Assembly: GCA_045632265.1 (NCBI GenBank)
Contig: JAZQWG010000032.1
Location: 1 to 34,883 of the forward strand
DNA length: 34,883 nt
Source of the DNA: Scatosoma sp045632265
GTDB taxonomy: Bacteria > Bacillota > Clostridia > Christensenellales > Borkfalkiaceae
Direction: 5' to 3'
How positions within the stretch are numbered: position 1 is the first letter of the stretch; each line of letters begins with the position of its first letter. Of the stretch, positions 10,043 through 15,514 are shown one piece after another. Made by a program: the position numbers and the translations under genes. The notes under the pieces were generated by a model that saw nothing but the letters and a program-made list of their open reading frames with translations, did no database searches and was not told the origin of the DNA.

Positions 10043-11694
10043 GTTCAAATAGTAATATATCACCCGAAACGGTTAACGCATTCATAAAAATGCAAAAAGA
10101 GCTTTCAAAAGTTGATAATTTATTATATCAATACCGTCCTTGCCGTAGAGATGAATCTACAATATACGACATTGAAAATATAAGACACAATGTTGTTTAT
10201 GCTCAAACCCCACTAAATATGAACGACCCTTTTGATTCGAGAGTTGGGTTTTCTACAAATAAAATTTATGACGAGTTAATAGATATGGTTTTAGATTTTG
10301 TTTCCTTAGATGCAAAGATAAAGCCTATCGTCTCGCTTTTATTAAAACATCAACTTATAGGGAATTTAGCGGATTTTCTTACTGCGCTTAACGAATTAAA
10401 AAAACTAATAATTTCTCAACGTAAGGCTATGCACAAAGAAAATCTATCTTTTGCTTTGTTTTTGTCTTCATTTCTAACACAACTTTATGGTAAAGCACCT
10501 AAAAGTATAAAAACCTTTTTTAATAGAGAAACATTTAAGGTTTTTAGTGCGCTTTTTTCATCTATTGAGAGTGTAGAAATTACTGAGGAAAATATTAAAA
10601 CATTTATTGGTTTTGATGAACAGTTGGGGAATATAAAACAAAGCATTGTAGAAATACAAGAGAAAAAATATATCCCTATAATAAGTGATTTTTTATCTCG
10701 CTTGACAATCTCCTGCTTTTCTTCAAGTGGATGGAAAAATCCTTTAATGTGGTCACATTATGCTAACTCTTATGGGGGATTTTGTGTTGAGTATGATTTT
10801 ACCAACTCAAAAGATTTTATAGGTTTTATAAAAAAGATAAATTATTCTAAAACTCGTCCTAATATTTCTTTGTCAGATGCTGGTATAGATGGATTAAAAA
10901 ATACTGTTAAAGACGATGGCTCAACTGAAACGGATATTTCACGTTCAGAAGTCAACGTTGAAAAATTAATAGAGTATTTAACCGTTAAAGATGTTTGTTG
11001 GGGATACGAAGAAGAGTGGCGTATTATTAACATAGAAAAAGAAGCATATACGCCAAGATTTATTGATATGCCCAACATAAAATCAATTACTTTAGGGGTA
11101 AATATTGATTATTTGTGCAAGCAGTTGATTTGGGATGTTTGCAAAGAAAAAAATATTCCTTGTTATGAGTTGGTTCTCGGCAAAGAAAGTTTTTCTATTG
11201 ATAGAAAGTTATTAACAGAAACTGATATAGAGTTTAATCTTGATAAAGAATTTAGGTATATTACATTATTGTGTAATTCTTATGTAAAGAACTCCAAGAC
11301 TATGATAGAAAAAGCGCAATCAATAACTAAATTACTTGAAGAAAAGACATACGACTCATCTTTATTGATTGAAGCTGATAAAAGTGTTATTGATTGTTTA
11401 ACCGATTCTTACTTTATAAAGAGTTCGCTTTGTCGTTTATTGGATAAATGTCCTGAGGTTGCAGATTTCTTTATTACTGAAGATGTAAAAAATGGTGTTT
11501 CCCAACTTCACATAAATATTGAAGCAAATAAAAAAATGGTAGAAGAGCAAAAAAAGATGCTTTTATCTTTTGCATCGCATCGTTTAATATCATTCCAAGA
11601 TTATAGACTGTTATGTCAATTAGTATTTAAGATAGACTCCTTATTAGAAAAAATAGACTTACTTAAATGGGCTGAAAAATTGATTGCAAATTAA
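10039..11694 (+). CDS. DUF2971-family protein with long C-terminal helical extension (551 aa)
   Basis: The first ~370 residues show the marks of DUF2971: an N-terminal LYQYRPC block, NMNDPFD near residue 62, the central NPLMWSHYANSYGGFCVEYDF region near 235-255, and CWGYEEEWRI near 318-328. A family-atypical insertion of roughly 100 residues separates the NDPFD and WSHYAN blocks. The last ~180 residues are a helical, lysine- and leucine-rich tail of unknown role. DUF2971 proteins are widespread in mobile and defence regions; their activity is not established to my knowledge. As the last gene of the operon it is a candidate effector or sensor. It is followed by a terminator and has the same initiation context as the gene before it. 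Confidence 0.8.
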   Translation: MSSNSNISPETVNAFIKMQKELSKVDNLLYQYRPCRRDESTIYDIENIRHNVVYAQTPLNMNDPFDSRVGFSTNKIYDELIDMVLDFVSLDAKIKPIVSLLLKHQLIGNLADFLTALNELKKLIISQRKAMHKENLSFALFLSSFLTQLYGKAPKSIKTFFNRETFKVFSALFSSIESVEITEENIKTFIGFDEQLGNIKQSIVEIQEKKYIPIISDFLSRLTISCFSSSGWKNPLMWSHYANSYGGFCVEYDFTNSKDFIGFIKKINYSKTRPNISLSDAGIDGLKNTVKDDGSTETDISRSEVNVEKLIEYLTVKDVCWGYEEEWRIINIEKEAYTPRFIDMPNIKSITLGVNIDYLCKQLIWDVCKEKNIPCYELVLGKESFSIDRKLLTETDIEFNLDKEFRYITLLCNSYVKNSKTMIEKAQSITKLLEEKTYDSSLLIEADKSVIDCLTDSYFIKSSLCRLLDKCPEVADFFITEDVKNGVSQLHINIEANKKMVEEQKKMLLSFASHRLISFQDYRLLCQLVFKIDSLLEKIDLLKWAEKLIAN

Positions 11695-11708
11695 ATACTT
11701 TTACCAAC

Positions 11709-11736
11709 ATAGGCAAATGTCTGGGCATTTGCCTAT
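11709..11736 (+). other. Perfect 11-bp stem-loop after the defence operon
   Basis: ATAGGCAAATG (11709-11719) and CATTTGCCTAT (11726-11736) pair perfectly around the loop TCTGGG. No T-tract follows, so by itself it is not a standard intrinsic terminator. It lies 14 bases after the operon's last stop and may protect the mRNA 3' end or assist the terminator 30 bases further on. Confidence 0.6.
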
Positions 11737-11767
11737 TGACTTATTCAACTTAATATCTTCCCTATTT

Positions 11768-11800
11768 AGGCGAGTGGAATTTGTTCTACTTGCCTTTTTT
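11768..11800 (+). terminator. Rho-independent terminator of the defence operon
   Basis: AGGCGAGT (11768-11775) pairs with ACTTGCCT (11788-11795), including one G-U pair, and is followed by a run of six T to 11800. It closes the five-gene operon. Confidence 0.8.
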
Positions 11801-11822
11801 GTATCAAAATTTTTGAATTTAA

Positions 11823-11984
11823 GGTTGTTTTTTGAAAATTTTTTCAGCATTACAAAGTGAGAGGTTGTTTTTTGAGAAAAAAGTAAGGGATATATTATGG
11901 GAAGGTTGCAAAATGAAAAATTAGTCAGGGATATATAGTAGGAAGGTTATTTTTTAGCAAAAAAGTCAGGGATATATAGTGTAA
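11823..11984 (+). repeat. Four tandem ~41-bp degenerate direct repeats
   Basis: Units begin with GGTT at 11823, 11863, 11904 and 11945 (spacings 40, 41, 41), and a decayed fifth start (GGAC) lies at 11985. Units 2-4 share a T-rich or A-rich first half, then AGT(A/C)AGGGATATAT(T/A)(A/G)T and a purine-rich end; unit 1 keeps only the first part. Units touch each other with no spacers, so this is not CRISPR. Iteron-like binding sites for an element-encoded protein, or repeated promoter-like -10 elements for the RNA downstream, are both possible. Confidence 0.75.
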
Positions 11985-12005
11985 GGACAAACAAAAATAT
12001 AACCG

Positions 12006-12152
12006 CTTGGTGCGGCGCGGAAATCAAAAAATTGTAAGCAGGATAAGAAAACCGCACCAAGTTGCAAATTTTCCTATTTTACCAAGCAGGTAAAGGAAAA
12101 TGCAACAGGTCGCAGTTTCGACTTTTTCAAACAATCGGGAAACCCGATTTTT
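12006..12152 (+). ncRNA. Candidate structured RNA of the mobile element
   Basis: Three consecutive structures are visible in an otherwise non-coding stretch. CTTGGTGCGG (12006-12015) pairs perfectly with CCGCACCAAG (12052-12061) across 36 nt. GTTGCA (12061-12066), TTTTCC (12069-12074) and TTTACC (12078-12083) pair in order with GGTAAA (12089-12094), GGAAAA (12095-12100) and TGCAAC (12101-12106), an 18-bp stem with two small left-side bulges and an AAGCA loop. AATCGGG (12133-12139) pairs with CCCGATT (12143-12149), followed by five T, a compact intrinsic terminator. The GC-rich stems stand out from the AT-rich surroundings. A -10-like TATATAGT lies just upstream in the last tandem repeat. I do not recognise the RNA family; an oriT or replication-control structure is an alternative. 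Confidence 0.5.
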
Positions 12153-12200
12153 GCTCTACTCCCCACCACCCAAACATTAACCACAAGGAGGAAAAATTTT

Positions 12201-12227
12201 ATGAAAAATATTTTAGATTTTTATTAA
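12201..12227 (+). CDS. Mini-ORF of eight codons, possible leader peptide or gene remnant
   Basis: A strong ribosome binding site, AAGGAGG (12185-12191), stands nine bases before an ATG that opens a reading frame for MKNILDFY and then stops with TAA. The good initiation signal with so short a frame suggests a leader peptide for the downstream genes, or the start of a decayed gene. Nothing further can be said of its function. Confidence 0.35.
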   Translation: MKNILDFY

Positions 12228-12249
12228 AAACAGCTTGACTTTGTTCGTT

Positions 12250-12273
12250 GAATATGATATTCGTATTAATACG
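12250..12273 (+). promoter_or_regulatory. Adjacent palindromes upstream of the TnpV-like gene
   Basis: GAATATGATATTC (12250-12262, 6-bp arms around one G) abuts CGTATTAATACG (12262-12273, a perfect 12-bp palindrome). A TTGACT box at 12235-12240 lies just before, with only a weak -10 match at 17 bp. The layout suggests a regulated promoter for the TnpV-like, 76-aa and integrase genes. Confidence 0.5.
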
Positions 12274-12303
12274 ACAATACACTACGGTTAAGGAGATTTC
12301 AAA

Positions 12304-12624
12304 ATGAAAGAATTAACGTTAGAAGAAGTAATTGAATATCAACGCACTCACAAACCCGTTAAGCACGTTTACGGCAGATGGGGAAGCTTAAAAAGGCAAT
12401 ACCTAATAGACACGGGCAGAGATTGGTTGATTGCAGATTTACCCACCTATCTTCACGGCATCGACAAAGCCGCTGAACAAATTTGGGAAGTTATGAGAGA
12501 AAAACTTTTAAAGCGCCCCGAATACAAAAAGACGGGCGAATTTATGCACGACGTTAAAATTGAAACGGAAATCAAAAACCGCATTGACGAAGAAATCTTA
12601 AACGAACTTATTTACGAGGATTAA
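12304..12624 (+). CDS. TnpV-like mobile-element protein (106 aa)
   Basis: The protein matches the pattern of the TnpV family of small proteins found in Clostridial transposons and integrative elements: YGRWGSLKRQYL near residues 23-34, then a short variable stretch, TYLHGIDKAAEQ near 48-59, a charged helix, and a terminal ELIYE. The molecular role of the family is not known. AAGGAG lies eight bases before the ATG. It is the first gene of the integration module, 13 bases before the 76-aa gene and about 250 bases before the integrase reading frame, consistent with an accessory role in element mobility or its control. Confidence 0.65.
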   Translation: MKELTLEEVIEYQRTHKPVKHVYGRWGSLKRQYLIDTGRDWLIADLPTYLHGIDKAAEQIWEVMREKLLKRPEYKKTGEFMHDVKIETEIKNRIDEEILNELIYED

Positions 12625-12637
12625 AGGAGAAAATACT

Positions 12638-12868
12638 ATGATTAAAAAAGAAGATACACCTATTAGAATTAGTCGCAGAACGTACGAAGAAGAGCACAAA
12701 GAAGAACGCAAAAAATTGAATAAAGTTTGGGGAACGAGCATCCCCCGTAAAGATGCCGAAAAAATTGATGCTTTCTTATCAAGTAAAGGTTTAACCAAAG
12801 TGGATTTAATTATGGCGGGTTTTGCCACCTTACTTGAACAATTTGAAGGCAAGCAAAATAGTGATTAA
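12638..12868 (+). CDS. Small possible DNA-binding accessory protein (76 aa)
   Basis: A short, strongly charged protein. The N-terminal ~25 residues are Glu/Lys/Arg-rich. The second half, TSIPRKDAEKIDAFLSSKGL followed by TKVDLIMAGFATLLEQ, has a short strand followed by two helices, as in ribbon-helix-helix (MetJ/Arc-type) proteins, but I cannot confirm this. AAAGGAG precedes the ATG. Its place just before the integrase is where element-encoded excision factors or regulators often lie. Confidence 0.55.
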   Translation: MIKKEDTPIRISRRTYEEEHKEERKKLNKVWGTSIPRKDAEKIDAFLSSKGLTKVDLIMAGFATLLEQFEGKQNSD

Positions 12869-12879
12869 GGAGGAATTAT

Positions 12880-12921
12880 ATGGCTTATTTCAAAATAAGC
12901 ACGGATAAAAAGGAAAATTAA
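12880..12921 (+). pseudogene. Original integrase start, frameshifted after 13 codons
   Basis: An ATG at 12880 with AAGGAGG (12868-12874) five bases before it opens MAYFKISTDKKEN and then stops at 12919-12921. The other frame continues without a stop from GGA at 12912 (G-K-L-K-A-K-I-Q...) straight into the integrase. Joining MAYFKISTDKK to GKLKAKIQ gives the typical N-terminus of this integrase family, so one G has been lost from a probable AAAAAGGG run at 12907-12914, or a -1 ribosomal shift occurs on AAAAAG. Confidence 0.75.
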
Positions 12922-12983
12922 AAGCGAAAATACAAGCGCTTGGCAGAGACCCCGAAACGGACAAACAAAAGGTTTGCTATAAA

Positions 12984-14297
12984 TTGGTTAAAAACGATAA
13001 TGACCTTACCCCTGCTAAGTTCCATAAATACGTAGAAAAATGCGCTATAGAGTTTGAAGAAGAACTTGCAAAGGCTTACGAACTGAAAACGGACGTTAAG
13101 AAATTAAAAGTTTTAACCTTTGACGAACTTGCAACCGAGTGGCTTGAAAGCGTTAAAAAGAACTGGTCGATAAATTACTACTTAAGAGGCATTGGAATTA
13201 CCAAGAAATTTAGCGATTACTTAAAGAATAACAAACTTTCGGATAAACCTGTAAGCGATATTACGGTTAGACACGTGCAAATGTTTCTAAACAGTTTTGA
13301 GCAAAAAAGCGGTAAGCAAGACAACACTGTTTGTCTTAAAAAAGATTTGCCTAAATCTATAAGCTTTAGAGCGCTTGCAAGAGATGGCGTTATAAATCGT
13401 TGTTCATCTTACGGGCTTAAAAAGAAAGGTAATTACATAGTTCGTGAAACGGCAGAGAAAATTTGTGAGATTCATAACCTTGATTTTGACGAATATTTTA
13501 AGCCTAACGAACGAAATAAAGGCTATTCAGCCGAAACCATTAAGGGTTATAGAAGATTGCTTAGAACGGTATTTAACGAAGCCGTGCGATACGATTGGAT
13601 AACAAAAAATCCCGTTTGTGCCACGAAAGTCGGTCCGGGCAATAGCAACTCATCACTTCGCCCTATCAATGAAAAGGAAGTTTATTCAATAGCCGAAGCG
13701 CAAGAATTTATGAAAGCGCTTGACGAACTTCCCGAAGATTTGATTTACAAGCGTGTGCCTATAAAGTTTATGCTTCTTACGGGTGTACGTGCAGGTGAAC
13801 TAAACGGACTTCGTTGGTCGGACATTGATTTTGACAAGCAAGTGGTTCATATCCGTAGAAATCGCCTTGTAGCGAAAGGCTATGGAATCTATGAAAAAGA
13901 ACCCAAGACAAAGACTTCCACACGAGATATACCCCTTCCAACGCCTTTAATTGACGATTTGAAGGAATATCGTGAGTGGTTTAGAGCAATCGACGACGAG
14001 TTTGATAACAACGTGGACGAATACTACTTTGCCGTCAATATCTGTCGTGAACCTGTCTATCCACATACGGTTGGCGGTTGGCTTAAAAAGTTTCAAGACG
14101 ATAAAGGCTTTAAGCGAGTTTGTTGTCACGGACTACGCCACACGTATTGCAGTTTGCTATTATCGCAAAACGTTCCTTTACAAACGGTTAGCAAGTATAT
14201 GGGGCACAGCGATTCAACGATAACGTTACAAGTTTACAGCCACTTTATCCCTGACACACAAGAAAAAGCGTTAAACGCACTGAATAACATATTTTAG
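12984..14297 (+). CDS. int: Tyrosine recombinase/integrase, N-terminus frameshifted
   Basis: Phage-type site-specific recombinase that would integrate and excise the element. The C-terminal catalytic domain holds the expected residues: the first Arg in LLTGVRAGELNGLRW near 268, the H-x-x-R motif in CHGLRHTYC near 383-386, YMGHS with the second His, and the nucleophile Tyr in LQVYSHF near 417. A SAM-like core-binding region lies near residues 45-200 and appears longer than usual, with an insertion around 110-165. The frame is open from 12912, but its true start (ATG 12880) is in another frame. A TTG at 12984 is only a fallback start and has no good ribosome binding site. If translation begins there, the arm-type DNA-binding segment is lost and the element may be immobilised. 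The intact arm repeats and attachment core nearby argue for recent activity. Confidence 0.85.
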   Translation: MVKNDNDLTPAKFHKYVEKCAIEFEEELAKAYELKTDVKKLKVLTFDELATEWLESVKKNWSINYYLRGIGITKKFSDYLKNNKLSDKPVSDITVRHVQMFLNSFEQKSGKQDNTVCLKKDLPKSISFRALARDGVINRCSSYGLKKKGNYIVRETAEKICEIHNLDFDEYFKPNERNKGYSAETIKGYRRLLRTVFNEAVRYDWITKNPVCATKVGPGNSNSSLRPINEKEVYSIAEAQEFMKALDELPEDLIYKRVPIKFMLLTGVRAGELNGLRWSDIDFDKQVVHIRRNRLVAKGYGIYEKEPKTKTSTRDIPLPTPLIDDLKEYREWFRAIDDEFDNNVDEYYFAVNICREPVYPHTVGGWLKKFQDDKGFKRVCCHGLRHTYCSLLLSQNVPLQTVSKYMGHSDSTITLQVYSHFIPDTQEKALNALNNIF

Positions 14298-14308
14298 AAA
14301 TAAAAAAT

Positions 14309-14338
14309 AGGGATACTCACTTGATTGTGGGTATCCCT
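14309..14338. terminator. Bidirectional terminator between integrase and HEPN-like gene
   Basis: AGGGATACTCAC (14309-14320) pairs with GTGGGTATCCCT (14327-14338) with one G-U pair and a 6-nt loop. An A-run lies on the left and a T-run on the right, so it can stop transcription of both convergent genes. Confidence 0.8.
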
Positions 14339-14344
14339 TAATTT

Positions 14345-14830
14345 TTACAACATCCAATATTCTTGTTTCTGTTGCTTGAATATTTCGACTAATTGCTCGT
14401 TTATTTCGTGTAATATTCCTATGGTTTCTTCAACAGTTTCGTAATAATATTCAGGTTGAGTATCTACGTATCCCTTGAATAAATCTTCACGGAATAAATG
14501 GTGAATAACAAAATTTCGTTTTTCGCAAGCTTCTGATAGAAGTTTAAGACCATCTTCCGTAAAGAATTTGACTTTTTCAGCCTGCTCGAGAATTTTACCT
14601 AAAGGACGTTTGGATAATGTTTTATAAAGTGAATTTGCTTTCTTTACCGCTTTATCATAAACTTCTTTAGACAATGGCTTTTCATCATCAAACTTTTTTA
14701 ATATTTCGTCAAACCCTAAAATATTGGCTAAGTTGTATTCTACCATTTGAGAAAGTTGTACAACAAGCCCTACTTTTGTCCAAAGCAATTCTACTTTTTT
14801 CATTGTTTCTTCAGATAAACTTCCGTTCAT
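14345..14830 (-). CDS. HEPN-like protein, putative RNase toxin or defence factor (161 aa)
   Basis: All-helical protein with RNFVIH at residues 105-110 (ACEKRNFVIHHLFRED). This fits the R-x4-H motif with a polar residue after the Arg that marks HEPN-fold RNases. Known HEPN proteins act as RNA-cleaving toxins or abortive-infection effectors. No antitoxin (MNT or other) lies beside it, so it may be self-regulated or non-toxic. It stands alone, convergent to the integrase, in the att-proximal end of the element, a common place for cargo. AAGGAG precedes the ATG. Its promoter is strong and overlaps a perfect inverted repeat. The fold call rests on the motif and helical look only. Confidence 0.6.
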   Translation of the reverse strand: MNGSLSEETMKKVELLWTKVGLVVQLSQMVEYNLANILGFDEILKKFDDEKPLSKEVYDKAVKKANSLYKTLSKRPLGKILEQAEKVKFFTEDGLKLLSEACEKRNFVIHHLFREDLFKGYVDTQPEYYYETVEETIGILHEINEQLVEIFKQQKQEYWML

Positions 14831-14849
14831 AACCCATCTCCTTTATATC

Positions 14850-14887
14850 ATTATAGCATATTAAGAAAAGTATCTCAACTTAATATG
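14850..14887 (-). promoter_or_regulatory. Promoter and operator-like repeat of the HEPN-like gene
   Basis: Read on the minus strand, TTGAGA (14873-14878), a 17-bp spacer and TATAAT (14850-14855) with extended TGC form a near-consensus promoter. CATATTAAG (14857-14865) and CTTAATATG (14879-14887) are a perfect 9-bp inverted repeat flanking the -35 box, suggesting repression. The -10 region TATGCTATAAT is identical to that of the defence operon (54-64). Confidence 0.75.
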
Positions 14888-14953
14888 GGGGTGGATATAG
14901 TGGAATAGTTCAAAATTATTTCAAAAACGACCGATTTTTGCCCTAAAAATAGT

Positions 14954-14980
14954 AAAAAACCACAAAAAATGTGGTTTTTT
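14954..14980. terminator. Terminator of the tRNA-Arg gene
   Basis: AAAAAACCACA (14954-14964) and TGTGGTTTTTT (14970-14980) form a perfect 11-bp stem with a 5-nt loop ending in T-runs in both directions. It directly follows the 3' CCA of the minus-strand tRNA. Confidence 0.85.
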
Positions 14981-15055
14981 TGGTAGTCCCTGCGGGAATC
15001 GAACCCACAACTAGCCCTTAGGAGGGGCTTGTTATATCCATTTAACTAAGGAACC
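14981..15055 (-). tRNA. tRNA-Arg (anticodon CCT), complete, element-borne
   Basis: 75-nt cloverleaf read on the minus strand with encoded CCA. The acceptor stem GGTTCCT pairs with AGGGACT, the D stem GTTA with TAAC, the anticodon stem AGCCC with GGGCT around loop CTCCTAA (anticodon CCT, reads AGG), and the T stem GTGGG with CCCGC around TTCGATT. All stems close, so it should be functional. It lies inside the mobile element, between the HEPN-like gene and the attachment repeat. Its own upstream region has only a poor promoter, so transcription probably comes from the promoter at 15244-15272. Confidence 0.93.
15018..15048. repeat. 31-bp direct repeat, copy within tRNA-Arg (att-core)
   Basis: These 31 bases, from the anticodon loop to the D stem of the tRNA, are repeated exactly at 15194-15224, 176 bp away. 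Identity stops sharply at both sides. Integrases of this class often cross over in the anticodon loop of tRNA genes, so the repeat is the probable attachment core. Confidence 0.75.
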
Positions 15056-15080
15056 AAAATGTATAAAATTTATTTTATTT

Positions 15081-15104
15081 TTATTCCTAAAATTATTCCT
15101 AAAA
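15081..15104 (+). repeat. Two tandem 12-bp TTATTCCTAAAA repeats, possible integrase arm sites
   Basis: TTATTCCTAAAA occurs exactly twice in tandem (15081-15092 and 15093-15104). The CCTAAAA core recurs near 14942 and, inverted, near 15162. Short repeated sites near an attachment core are typical arm-type binding sites of tyrosine recombinases. Confidence 0.55.
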
Positions 15105-15193
15105 CTTTTTATCCATCAAAAAGTGGTTATTTTCACCCGTTTTTACCATAAAAAGCATTGATTTTAGGTGTATTAGACGGATAGACCAAGCGT

Positions 15194-15231
15194 TTAGGAG
15201 GGGCTTGTTATATCCATTTAACTATGAGAGC
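15194..15231 (-). pseudogene. Broken tRNA-Arg 5' half at the element/chromosome junction
   Basis: Read on the minus strand, GCTCTCA (15231-15225) replaces the acceptor 5' strand of the intact tRNA and is followed by the shared 31-bp core, which ends in the anticodon loop. After that the sequence no longer pairs: no matching TGAGAGC acceptor strand or T arm follows. This looks like the chromosomal tRNA-Arg 5' half left when the element integrated; its 3' half should lie at the element's far end, outside the window. Confidence 0.7.
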
Positions 15232-15243
15232 TTTTACAAATAT

Positions 15244-15272
15244 ATTATACACCCTTTTTACAAATAAATCAA
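15244..15272 (-). promoter_or_regulatory. Strong promoter in front of the broken tRNA half
   Basis: On the minus strand TTGATT (15267-15272), a 17-bp spacer and TATAAT (15244-15249) lie just upstream of the tRNA 5' half at 15231. No clear terminator separates it from the intact tRNA at 15055, so it can drive that gene too. Confidence 0.8.
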
Positions 15273-15428
15273 TCGTTTTGCGGATAATGGAAAAAACTTG
15301 TCGGAAAGTCGTGGTATAACGTACGGTTATATATGTTATAACAAAAACTTATTTTATTGCTGTTTTTTGCGAAAAAATAAAAATATTTTTTATATTTTTG
15401 CAATTTTTTGCGTTCAAATCGTTGCAAA

Positions 15429-15455
15429 TTGAAAAGAAAAGTGATAAGATATAAT
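15429..15455 (+). promoter_or_regulatory. Probable gdhA promoter
   Basis: TATAAT at 15450-15455 with TTGAAA at 15429-15434 (15-bp spacing, short) precedes gdhA. A GTTATA...TATAAC inverted repeat lies further upstream near 15332-15350. The rest of 15273-15428 is AT-rich with no gene. Confidence 0.5.
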
Positions 15456-15514
15456 TGTATCAAGAATTTCGATTGATATGCAATTTGAAATCTATTTTTT
15501 CGAAGGAGAAATTT

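Noticed and set aside
11823..11984. CRISPR array
   Set aside because: Units are contiguous and degenerate with no unique spacers, and no cas genes are nearby.
14890..14953. Gene or signal between the HEPN promoter and the tRNA terminator
   Set aside because: Only AT-rich sequence with no ORF, repeat or hairpin that I can support.
15056..15193. A second functional tRNA formed by the broken 5' half and the sequence after it
   Set aside because: No complementary acceptor 3' strand, no T arm, and the anticodon stem mismatches at its two inner pairs.
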